Source of the DNA: Cryptomeria japonica
Lineage: Eukaryota; Streptophyta; Pinopsida; Cupressales; Cupressaceae
DNA: 64,000 nt
Direction: 5' to 3'
Assembly (NCBI RefSeq): GCF_030272615.1
Contig: NC_081412.1
Location: forward strand, 480,681,657-480,745,656
The notes under the pieces are model-generated. The model was not told where the DNA came from and searched no databases. It saw only the letters and a program-made list of their open reading frames with translations. Below are positions 1 through 10,884 of this stretch, piece after piece; positions within the stretch are counted from its first letter, which is position 1; the number at the start of each line of letters is the position of its first letter. The position numbers and the translations under genes are program-made.

Positions 1-2430
1 GTGGATTTTGAATGTGCAAATGATTTTGAAAACTATATGGTAGGGGGAAAATATTTCAAAAAAGGATTAATCCTATTGGTTGGAGGATTAGGATTTTTAG
101 AGATTTTCGTGTACTGTTCACGGGTTCCATTATTTTGGCTTGCATTCTTGGAGGCTTGTTTGAGCTTGGATTTTGAAGGGATTTGGCTTAGAGAGGAATT
201 GCAAAAGCTTGTGGGCTCTCCTTCAACTACAAACCATCACACGGGTTGCAGGTCAGAGGCCTCTCCTTTGGTTTCTTGTTTTGCTTTCAAAGTTCTAAAA
301 CTTGTTTGCTTTGTGTTTGATTTGTTTGGGGGAAAAGGATTTTTTGTATGCATTCTCTTTAGTCTTGTTAGATTTGGAATGGGAAGCCATGGGATTCTAG
401 TTTCTTTTGCTTGGTTTATAGTTTTGGAAATAATGCTTCCTGTGCATTGTCGTGAATGCATGACATGAGGAATGTTTTGCAAATTTTGTATATATCTGTG
501 TATGCATTATATTATTAGATTTCTATTGTTTATTAAGGAGATTTTATCCTTGTCGATGAGTTCTTATGGAGATTGTGAATCTGGGAAAGAGGAGAGTCTT
601 TGTGAGCTCCCAGTCTGGCTCTATCGTAAGGGAGACTCACGGTACTTTTCCCCTTCTCATTTTCACTCATCCTCTTGTGTATGGATGTTATTTGATGTGT
701 GGAATGTCTTCTTTAATGTATTTGAGTTATAGATTATCCTTGCTATGTTTTAGATTCAAGGTTCTTGGTTTTGATTGTTCTGGAGATGTTCTTCCTCCAA
801 AGTCTACATTATGTTTTCAAGCAGATCTCTTAGATTAAAAAAGATTATTTCATGTCTTTAATACCTTCTTGGAGCCCTTTTCTAGGTGCTTGAATTGGTC
901 TTAGTTTCATCATTTTAGCCCCCCTTAAGTTTTATGCATTTTTGTCCCCTTACTTAGTCATTTTCATGCAAATTTAGCTCTCGGGTACATATGTGCCACA
1001 ACAGCTTACATATGCGCCATTACAGTTTATGTATGCACTAAACTATGAAAAATTAGGGTTTGGGGGCAAATTTGAGCCTGTTTGATGCCAGTTGGATTTG
1101 GGGTTGTACCACAGGCTTTTTGAGGGCATGTATAATGTTATTCAATGTTGATTAATGGTTTTTGAGGTCCTCATATGATTTATTATTGCGTTTTATTATC
1201 TCTTTTCACTTGTTGAGTTGTTGAACACTATCTCTTGTTGATGTGTCGTGAGAGAGATGGAGATATTTGAGATTCTTGTGTCAGCAAGTGAATAGACCTT
1301 GCTGAGGTGTTTGTTTATGTTTCATAACAGATTTGATGGCCCTTGTGATGGCCTTGGATGCATTGATTTTCCAAGAGGCTCATTGGCTTTGATTTCATGT
1401 TGTAGTCTTTCATATGTTTCTTGCTTATGTGTTGAGATTGTTGGTTGCATCCTGATTGTTTATAATCTCATATTGGTTTATGATTATAGAGCCTCTTGTG
1501 TTTTCTTATTGTTTTGAGTCCATGTTAGGGGGATTGGGCTTCCTTGTGATGACTAGGGTCATGAGTGATAGGCTTGCATGAGGTTCCTTGTAAGGATGCA
1601 TGAGGTCTATACCACCAAGGCACATTGGGAGTTTACCTTGTTTTTGTAATCAAGTGATAACATAATAATGAACTCATAGGATGGGTAGATAGTTAATTAA
1701 TCAAGATAATAAATTGATGTGAGCCTCATGACTTGATCCACATGTCCATCAGGCTAGTGCCTTATGTTATTGTATATGTTATGTTATGAGGATGGCATGT
1801 GATGACACTCCACTCCTACATGTGTCCCCTTGCTGAGGTATGCGTGTTAACTATACATCATTATGTCAAACACTTGCATCATTTACATCATTCCCTGGGA
1901 AAATAGTTTGTTGAGGCATTATGTCAAATGGTTCGCACCTTATCCATGCCTTCTACATTTTACACACATATCTGCATTTTACTGCATGTCTATGCTTCTA
2001 TTATTAGCAGCATACGACATTTTGTCAAACATTTCTCATGTATTGTCTTTGCTTCCATATCTTTTGAAAACATGTCGGCCAAGGCATAAAACATATTCAT
2101 TATACTTTGGTGGATGTCGATATTCTTTTCCGAGCTTCCATTTTAGCACAGGCAGGGAGGATGTTGGTGTAGGTTGCAGAGGAGTTCATTACCCTTGCCA
2201 ACTGCAATCACTTGAAAGTTTAAAAAGTCTATTCAACAAATACATTATGTGTGTGTTGCCATTATTGCAACCGTGAGATCAAATCTCTTTCAGAGGCTCC
2301 CATAATTCGCTTTCATGTCTCGAGAGCAGCTGCAACTTCAACATATGATGAACTCCCTCTCTTCTTCAATGCATTGATGAATGTTCATAACCTGTTGTTT
2401 GAAGTTTCTTTTTAAAAACTCTTATGGAGG
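1..2430. other. Unassigned repeat-like DNA
   Basis: I recognise no gene or element here. The top strand is rich in T and G and has a few open frames of 70-155 codons (for example 1-468 and 1,863-2,276). None shows a domain, and their composition fits chance frames in T-rich DNA. Three degenerate units of about 20 bp built around acatatg lie near 986-1,046. The stretch could be decayed LTR or leader sequence of an old retrotransposon, but no TG/CA terminus, primer-binding site or target duplication was found. Confidence 0.5.
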
Positions 2431-2591
2431 AGGTTAAGAATGCTCCAGAACGGAGCATTTCTAACCTTCTTGACAAAGCGGGCCCACAAGGTTAGGAATG
2501 CTCCATTTTGGAGCATTCTTAACCTTTTTTTATGGCCTCTTGAGGTTATGAAAATGGGTTAGAAATGCTCCAGAATGGAGCATCTTTAACC
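2431..2591. repeat. Three consecutive related hairpins
   Basis: Three inverted repeats follow each other, all built on the same arm (GGTTA..AATGCTCC and its complement). Arms are 2,431-2,446/2,452-2,467, 2,488-2,504/2,510-2,526 and 2,557-2,571/2,577-2,591, each with a 5-nt loop. The second stem has one mismatch in 17; the first and third each have two. Because the arms are shared, arms of different hairpins can also pair. The function is unknown. It may be an LTR or leader structure of an old element, or a foldback. Confidence 0.75.
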
Positions 2592-3870
2592 ATTACTTGA
2601 AAATACAATAACCCCAACCTCAAAAACCATCGACCATAGAGGCGAAATAGAAGAGAAATGGAAATGACATTTTTAGATGACCTATATCTCCTTAAATGAC
2701 CTCAAATATTAAAATTATTTAAACTATTAAATTATTTATTTGAAAAATAATTTAAATTTTTTTAATTTAATGCTCAGGCTTGAGAAAAATGACCATATCT
2801 TCCAAACGGTAGGGAGTTAGGTCCTGAAATTTGAAGCATGTGTCGATGGTAGGGAAATGAGCCAACAACATTATTTACTCCTTATGACGAATCCTAAAAT
2901 GAGAGATTTTAATCATTTCTAGGCGAGGAACATCAAAATTTGAAAGTTTAATATATGATAAACTATGAACTGGGTTTAGGAGAAAATTAGCCACATGACA
3001 CAAAATGATGCTTAGGACATGTCTATCAAATGATTTCCCTCAATTCTTGGTAATTTTCAAAACACATGCATTTTGTGTATTTTGATTGGCAAGGACCTTG
3101 GATCACGTGCTCACTTATTACACAGACACATATTTGGGCCTTCAATCAACATTGGGACCAATTTGAAGTTCAAATTTTAGGTGTGTCAAATATGGGGCAA
3201 CACACTATATAGCAAAGGCTAATGTTGGTTAGACTATGGCTTTTGCCTAAGTTAAAATTTATATAGAGGATAGAGAGAAAGCACTGCTTTGAGTCCTTCC
3301 CTCGAGGTGAGTACCTCTTTTCCCACCAAGGCAGGCTCTCTACAAGAAGATAGGCACACTTTCTCTTTCACCTAAGATCCACGAAGACAAGGGGAGAGGA
3401 TACTCATGCACATTTTGGGATCTACTAAAATGAAAATACAAAAGTGTGCAAACACATCAAACATTTGGGTTCTTTTTAAGCACCAAACAAAATGTGAAGT
3501 AATCTAAGACAAGCAAGGGTTCATTCACCATTTAGAAAATAAAATGTGAATTATTCATTAAAAATAAAGCCAAATTTGCATCCACAAATCGTTACTAATT
3601 TTATCTCCAAGTCTTCAACATACGAGAACAAGCTACACAACTTGTTAGTCCATTGGGATTAGTCCAAAACCAAAAAGCAAACCAAAAATAACTACTCAAA
3701 CCAAAAACAAACTAAAAATAGTTATTTAAAACCAAATCAAAACTTAAAATAGCTATTTAAACTAAATCTAAATTGAGAAATAACAATTCAAACTAAAACC
3801 AAAACCATAACTAATCACAAAAAGGCACTTCCTATTGACTTACAGAAATGTCTGATGATTGCAGAGAAAG
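2592..3870. other. Unassigned AT-rich DNA
   Basis: No coding segment is recognisable. The stretch includes an AT-rich block near 2,700-2,765 and two TATA-like runs (ctatata near 3,204 and tttatata near 3,258) upstream of a C/T-rich segment at 3,290-3,390. That arrangement could be an LTR promoter and leader, but no terminus or target duplication could be paired, so no element is called. Confidence 0.4.
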
Positions 3871-4400
3871 ATCTTGAAAACGTTCAAGAAAATGCATTTG
3901 TTAGGTATAAAGCCAAACTCCATAATTGTGAAACTTGAGCCAAAGCAAAAGCTTTGAAACAATGTATGGAAATCCATCAAGGCATGAGGAATAAAGAAAT
4001 ATGGAAGCAAAGATAAGGCAAGTGAACCGTTTGACAAAATGCTTCAAAGAAATGTCATCTCATCACAAGCAATAATTGTAGGATATTGCCCAGATTAAAT
4101 TTGTTGAAACAACTTTAAAAACTTTCGAGCAGATGCAAAAAGTAGACGTAATGCCAAATTCCACAACTTTTGCTAGGTTACAAACATTCATAAAAGCACG
4201 CTCATGGCAAAAACTTTTGTCAGACATTGTAGCTAAAAAATGCTCTTGTAGACAAGCATGCAAACTGCGGAAGCTCAAACAAAGCACATCAATTGTTATA
4301 TTCCAAAGCTCTATCATCAGATGGAATGCAATGGTTGGCATTCATGCATATTCTAGAAACATAGAGAAGACACAAAAACTTATTTCTAAGAACACGTCAT
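3871..4400 (+). pseudogene. Pentatricopeptide repeat (PPR) gene relic
   Basis: PPR proteins bind organellar RNA through stacked helical repeats of about 35 residues. Consecutive segments in changing frames on the + strand read like such repeats: ILKTFKKMHLLGIKPNS near 3,871; LKQCMEIHQGM near 3,950; ASEPFDKMLQRNVIS from 4,018; FEQMQKVDVMPNSTTFARL near 4,124; NALVDKHANCGSSNKAHQL from 4,239; RWNAMVGIHAYSRN from 4,319. The order and phrases (FDKM..RNV, EQMQ..V.PNS.TFA, NAL.D....CGS..KA, WNAM) match plant PLS-type PPR proteins. At least four frame changes and several stops break it, and no start, N-terminal targeting peptide or E/DYW end is visible. It is a fragment, perhaps a retrocopy, surrounded by repeat DNA. 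Confidence 0.8.
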
Positions 4401-5653
4401 CTAATGAAAGGCAACGATTGGAGACTGCAAAAAATGAAACTGTAAGAAAAATTAAAAAACCTTGAAGCAAATGCACTATATGTAAAATTGGTCTTGCATC
4501 TTTCATCTACATTGAAAAAAGGGAGTGGGAATAAATGCATAACAAGAAAAACAAACGTGTAAATACAGTTATCTTATGCATAATAGAATCATTCAAATGC
4601 ATAGATTAAGCATTGAATGTTTTTTTTGCCTAATGCATAGATTAAGCATTGAATGTTTTTTTTGCCTAATGCATAGATTAAGCATTGAATGTTTTTTTGC
4701 CTGCAAATTTAAAGAAACTACCTTCTACCAAGCAAAACAATAAAAGGACAAAGTCCCACCGATCATGCCAAATGTACAATGCAAGAATTGAAAAATTAAT
4801 CTTGAACCTTATAAAGCCAAACCATAAGCAAAGTTTCATGAAGAGTCCAACATCATATCAAGAGAACACTTCCTCAAGAAATGAAAGACATATTTAAAAC
4901 AAATATAAATAAATATATGCATTCAAGCAACTCTTGATTCTCTTGTTCTCCTATCTACCACGATATTGCATGATAATGATTTGCACTCAGATTTGCAAGC
5001 ACAATATACAAGAGCCTATGGGAGAATGGAGTTGGTTGATTGATAAAAATGATTGAAAATATGAGAAGTGTTATGGCTCTTCAAAATATTAGGTATGCAA
5101 AAGCTTTAAAAATAACATTAAGATATTTAATCTTCAAAGAAGGGAGAGAGGCTCAAAAGTGAGAAAGAGAATGGATTTATAGGAGTCCTCATGGGAAATC
5201 CAAGTTTTGGGAAGGATGTCGGATAAAAGAGTGATTGGTGGAGATTGAAGGGGATCAATTAAATAGAAGGGAGTGAAAGGGATTTTCTCAAAATAAATTA
5301 TGATCTATTTAATTATAGGAAAGAAAAATCTATGTGAATTAAATAAATAAATTTATTTAAATAATAGAGGAAAAAGTTAAATGAATTAATTAAACAAATA
5401 AATAATATGTATTTAATTAATAGAGGAAGTAGGATGAAATAATTAAATAAATAAAATGCTTATTTAATAAAGTGAGGACAATTTAATGTGTCTACAAGGA
5501 ACTTCCCCATTTTTAGGACATTTAAGCGATGGTGGAACGCCTAGGGGACATCCCCTAGTTGTCCCCTAAAATACAAAAAATGACATGAAACACACTTGAA
5601 ACAAGGGGACACAACAAGAGATTGGAGGGGATGGCTAACTATCCTCAATATGG
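4401..5653. other. Unassigned DNA, AT-rich toward the right
   Basis: No gene is recognisable. The part at 5,280-5,480 is dominated by short aattaaataaata-like words. A segment near 5,535-5,640 contains several ggggaca / tgtcccc words that resemble, but are not continuous with, the LTR that starts at 5,654. The 36-bp tandem repeat at 4,599-4,702 lies inside this interval. Confidence 0.4.
4599..4702. repeat. 36-bp tandem repeat, about 2.9 copies
   Basis: Three head-to-tail units (4,599-4,634, 4,635-4,670 and 4,671-4,702) begin gcatagattaagcattgaat, followed by a T run and gcctaat. The first two copies are identical and the last is shortened by one T and its end. Near-identity implies recent slippage or duplication. 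Confidence 0.92.
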
Positions 5654-7062
5654 TGTAATGTCTCCTTTCGGATTGCCCAAAAATCACAAGTTTCATTAAA
5701 ATAAGAAAAATAATATACTTAGAGTTATAATTTACCAATTAAAATGTTTTAAGGACAAATCATAGATGAGGTCTCACAATCATGTTAGACAACATTGGAA
5801 AGATAATTCATAAGTCTAATTATTTCTACAAGTTTTGCGGATCAAACATACACACACACACACACAAATTAATAATCATCTTTAACAATTAGACAAAACA
5901 TGTAACATCTAAAGTTCGCTCTTTGAATTTAACTATAATAGGGGTTGAATAAGGGGAACACGATAGGGTGCCCAAATCATCCCTCGCATTGTACGCTAAA
6001 GAGTGGATAAAATAGCCCCTTTGCCCGCAAGTGTCAGACACATCAATCATTTGACATGGAGTGGCCTACCTAGTAGGAGAGTTTGTCTCTTCCTTCTCAA
6101 TTCATGTCACCTTATTCACTCGCCTATGATTGTGATTTGTTCAACAATCAACCATCCCAGAGGTTGGAGAGGAAATTGCAATAGGGAGCCTGAAAACCCT
6201 ACATCTAAGACCAAGGGTGAAAAGTTATACCCCCTTGGCCCATAAGTGGCAGACACATCAATCATCCATCATGGGATGCCTACCTAGAAGGGGATCTTGT
6301 ATTTTCTCTCCCCCCTTTTATTTCTTTATCTCCAATACATGATTGCTTGTTGAGTTATAAGTAATGTAAACAATAGCATTTAATATTATCACATATAAAA
6401 GATATATGAAGTTCAGTATCAAATATATTATTCCATTGCATACTAGAATAATTGTAGAATACAAGCTGATTTGAAGGCTATTTAAATCTAGTATGTTGTT
6501 ATAAGTTAAGTAGATATGATTAGATGTGATTCTTTTGATGAATGTTGACTTCCGACCTTTTAGATTAGATAATGGATCTTGATCTTTTTCCATCCTTCTT
6601 GGAGTGGCCGATATTTTGTATATATATCTCTCAACTGAAGGTGAAGAGTTATGTCCTTTCTAAAGTTACAAACCTCTTACATAAAGCATCCCTTTGTAAC
6701 CTGTCCTTTGCCCTTTCACAAATAAACCACTATAGTTTGGGTGTATTTGCACCTTATTAATATTTAATAATACCTTAGACAAAGCATAAGGTGGAATACA
6801 AATTGTTGTGGTAATCATGTCATATTGTTGTCTTAATTAACTCACTTGTCAACCATAAATGTTATCACATGTATGTGTGCCTTAAGAGATCACTATATAT
6901 TCACTAACACGTATATTGATGTGGGTTTAAAACGCTCATCTTTTCTTTATTGCTTGTCTAGATCTGATTTAAATTTTAGGAAAATTATGAAGTCTTAGAA
7001 ATAAGACAATTTTCTTTACTAAGGATAGTGTGAGCATTTGTTGCCATAGTAGAGGCATGACA
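5654..7062 (-). repeat. Gy1 3' LTR
   Basis: On the + strand the LTR begins tgtaatgtctcc and ends ggcatgaca, so the sense strand runs TGTCATGCC to ACATTACA with standard TG/CA ends. It aligns along its length with the LTR at 25,938-27,303 (1,409 versus 1,366 bp). Both contain two copies of a block with ccttggcccataagtggcag-like wording and a following tggcctacctag motif (about 5,955-6,080 and 6,200-6,290). A CA microsatellite sits near 5,850-5,866. On the sense strand a polypurine tract (aggagggcagaa) lies immediately upstream. Confidence 0.9.
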
Positions 7063-8960
7063 TTCTGCCCTCCTCAAGATTGCATGTCCTCAACCAATCT
7101 TAAATTTGGATGGTCAAAGATCTCAACTCCTTCCCAAGTGGTGTCTTTTGTAGGAAGAACCTTCCACTTAACCATCTACTTAGAAGTAGATTTATCATCA
7201 ATCTCTTTTCTCATACATCAAGGATGGTTTCAGGTTCCAGAATTAAATTTCCTTCATAATCAATCTGAGGTAATTCCAACCATGGAGTAACATGTTGTCC
7301 TAGCACCTTTTTAACTTCAAACACATGAAAGATATTGTGGATCCTATTGTTCACCGATAGTTCCAAATTGTACTCAACCTCTCCTATCCTTTTTAAAATA
7401 GTGTACGATATAAAATCTAGGCTTAAACTTCTTGACTTCACTTACCTTGATTTATGATTGTATATAAGGTTGTAACCATAAGAAAACCAAGTCCCCAACT
7501 TCGAATGTCATTTCATTTCGATTCTGGTCAACCTAAATCTTTTGTTGGTTTTGTGCTTTGCGTAGATTATCTTTGAGTGTTCATAATATCCATGTTTTGT
7601 TAAACAAAGTCTTTGGCTCTAGGTACATGACTTCCTTGGAGGATCAAACTTCCAAATGTGGTTGTCTCGTATCCATACAAGGCCTTGAAGGGTCTCATTC
7701 CTATTGACATATGATAGATGGTATTACAACAAAATTCCCCAAGGTGTAACCATTTGATCCATGTATTTTGTTGTCATGTTTCATAGTTCCTTAGGTATCC
7801 TTCCACCCATTTGTTTACAATTTCCATCTATCCATCATTTTGACGATGATAGCTTCTCCTTGGTGTGAGTTGTGTCCCTGCTAGTCGAAAGAGTTCTTGC
7901 CAAAATAGGCTTAGGTATTGATTCTCTATCATTGACAATGTTTCTAGGGAGACCATGTAATCTAAAAATTTCCCTGAAGAAGGCATTAGCTACTTGAGGA
8001 GCTTTATAGTCAGTGGATATTGCAATGAAATTTTCATATTTTGTAAGGCAATCCACCACCACAAATATACAATATTTTCCTTGTACCTTTGGAAGCCCAA
8101 TTATGAAGTCCCTAGAAGCATTTCCCCATTTTTTATTAAGAACGGGTAGTGGTTGTAGGAGGTCTACTAGATGGGTTTGTTCTACTTTGTTCCTCGGACA
8201 AGTTATGCATTATTGAACATGTTTAAGGACATCTTTCTTGAGACCTTTTCAAGACTATTTCTCTCTTGCTTACAAGTTTTCTAGTATCCTTAGTAGCCCA
8301 CCAAAGGATTGTCATGGTATTCTTTAATGGTCTTCTGTGAGCTTGAAACAACATATATCCTATTTTAGTATAAGATGAGCTCATCCACCACCTTATATTC
8401 TTCAGCTTCTATATTCCCTTCTAGGAAGTCATTGGCTTGTGGATCTTCGACGTATTCAGCAATAATGGAATTCTTTTAATCCATGAAGATGCTTGTTATG
8501 GAGCATAGCTAGGGTCTTCGTGAAAGGGCATCTACTACAACATTATTTTTCCATTTCATGTATTCAATATCAAAATCATAGGCTTGTACTTTATTCACCC
8601 ATTTTTGTTTGTCTATCATTTAAATCCTTTTGACTAGGGAAGAATCTTAGGCTACTGTGATCAATCATTGACCTCTCGCATACTAGATATTGCCTATATT
8701 TAGCTAAGGCATGCATGATTGCTAGCATCTCCTTGTCATGTATGAAATAGCTTCTTTCAATTTCCTTTAGTTTCCTACTTTCACGAGCTATATGTTGTTT
8801 GTTTTGCAACTCCAATGTCTTCACCCAAAGCATCACATTCTAACTAAAATGATAATGAAAAGTCTGGGATTGCTAGAATGGGACGAGAGCTCATTACTTC
8901 CTTAAGTTTCTCAAAAAAAAATTGTGCCTCTTCATTAAGTCAGTCAATGGGGTTCTCAAC
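7063..8960 (-). pseudogene. Gy1 pol 3' part: RNase H, integrase, chromodomain
   Basis: Read on the - strand, this holds the RNase H end (SMIDHSSLRFFPSQKDLNDR, 8,836-8,591), an integrase core fragment (MVVDCLTKYENFIAIS and FFREIFRLHGLPRNIVNDRE, 8,062-7,835) and the integrase C-terminal module (LKRIGEVEYNLELSVNNRIH to VFEVKKVLGQHVTPWLELP, 7,441-7,211). A chromodomain remnant (MVKWKVLPTKDTTWEGVEIF) ends before the polypurine tract. Chromodomains direct chromoviruses to particular chromatin. The frames are broken many times. It continues at 15,742 across the CACTA-like insertion: the sequence left of 8,961 and right of 15,741 joins as it does in Gy2. Confidence 0.88.
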
Positions 8961-10638
8961 GTATGTGGTACTGATTGATATTAGGTTATCAGTTGATTAC
9001 AATGGCTGGCATACATCAATATCACATATATCTAGAAAACATTTATCGTTGTCAACCTTGACTCTACATAAGTTGTCTTTTATCATGTTTGCATTGTAAC
9101 TCCATTTCTTTGACTATCCACTATGAATGTTATCTAGATGGTTGCACTATTTCATATGATTGTATTAATGCTATCATTGTTATTTCTTTATGTATTATTG
9201 ACATTTTGAACAACAAAAACTAAAACCATTGTCTTCTTTCACTTCAAGACCCTTCTCACTTTGCTTGGGAAGGTTGTCCATAATATTTGACTGTCCTTTG
9301 TCCTTGTGATCAAACCTTCATTGCTTTCATTGCTTCTCATTGTTTTGACTCCACTATTGTGATAAAAGTTATGGTTGTACCCTCTTTATGAACTAAGTCA
9401 TCATTTCTTGAGTTCTTCACTTTGTGGTTTTAAAGATTCCAGCCATCTATGTATTTTCTTTTTATCTCCTACCGCGTCATAGTAAACCATTGAGACTATC
9501 TTTTATTCATGTTCATAGGGTTGTCCTTTCTATGGTTTTGCTTATGACTGTCTTATTGTCTTGTGTATACAAGTGTACTCTGAGTGCTTTGTGACCTACA
9601 TCTTTGGTTTGCCCTTGATCTTGAGTTGCTTCTTATTGATTCATTGTCTTTTACTTTGGCTTAGGTCTATTTGTTCATCATAATGATATCATTCTTCTTT
9701 GTTCAAACTGCAAAAATCTTTAAAATCCTTGATATGGTTTCATGGAAGCCTTCAATGTGACTACTATTCTAATTTAGCCTTCTAGCTAATCTACCTTGGC
9801 TTTCTTAACCCTCCCATCATACATCATTGTCCAATCATACATCATTGTCCATGGACTGTCGTTTCTAATGACTACACCACATGATACTTAGCTAAAATTG
9901 TGACATGACCTTTCACAGATTTCATGGTATTTGCCAATTGTGCTTGTGACTATTCTTCTATGGACTGCTCCGAAACTCCATGATTGATATGACTTTGAAG
10001 TCTTCAGTAATCCTTTCTTGTTCATCAAATTTCATGAGGGATATGACTACCTTTCATTGGTCCTTTATGACTGTATTTTTTTCTCTTTACTAGATCACAA
10101 TGACAGCATTATGTACTATGTTATTCATGCTTTCACCAGGATCTTTGTATTCTATGTCTCTTTGATTATCTTTGAGTCCTTTGCTCTTGTACCCATATCA
10201 ATATCCTTTAGCCCCTGGTAATGACTGTAGCATCATGATTCTTTGCCTATGTTTTGCTATCGTTGTCCCTTCACTATGTTCTTGAGCATTGAGACTGTGC
10301 CTTGATAGAAACTTTCATTTGATTTGTTATTGTTCCTTGGCTTCTTATTTGTCTACTGGTTAGGGCTACAAAAGTTGAGCTCTCATTGTAGATTTATGTT
10401 CTTTGACAGTGACTTCTTGTCAAATGTGTAGCCCTTAGCACCTATGACTGTGTCTTTTCATGCAAACCCCTGCCTTTTTGCTTTGTCCACTGCTTTGACA
10501 GTTGGTGAAGTCACTGTCATATTGAACCTTTATATCTCTTGCCAAGATGGGGCTTGTTATGAGGCCACACTTTTGTCTATTTCTAATTCATAACAACGTT
10601 GTGAATGTACTAAAACACTGCTGTCCACTGCAAACCTT

Positions 10639-10884
10639 CTGAAGATAGTAGCATGGCCTTTTTGAAGAGGCTTAGGCAAAGATCTTAATAATCTCAAATG
10701 GCCATGCTACTTTTACTTACCACACCTTTGCCTTGACTCCTTTGGCATGGTTTTCATGGGTTGATTGTCTTAATTTGTTCGGTCTCAATCTTACATTCAC
10801 TGTCTTAATCCTCAACATGTTTGCTATAGTAGTCTTTTAATGATGTTTCAATGCATCATGAAAACATTAATGACTACTATAATA
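10639..10884. repeat. Inverted repeats inside the CACTA-like insert
   Basis: Two inverted repeats lie here: gtagcatggcc (10,639-10,649) with ggccatgctac (10,699-10,709), and tatagtagtcttttaatg (from about 10,823) with cattaatgactactata (ending about 10,884, imperfect). Their role is unknown. Confidence 0.6.

Noticed and set aside
1-468. 155-codon open frame at the left edge
   Set aside because: No domain, strongly hydrophobic chance-like composition in T-rich DNA, no gene context.
1863-2276. 137-codon open frame
   Set aside because: No recognisable domain or homologous wording; T- and C-rich stretch typical of chance frames.
4133-4465. 110-codon frame as an intact gene
   Set aside because: It covers only one frame of the PPR relic, and motifs continue in other frames, so it is a broken fragment.
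5850-5866. CA-repeat and other short repeats as a CRISPR array
   Set aside because: A simple microsatellite within an LTR; no regular repeat-spacer pattern exists anywhere in the window.
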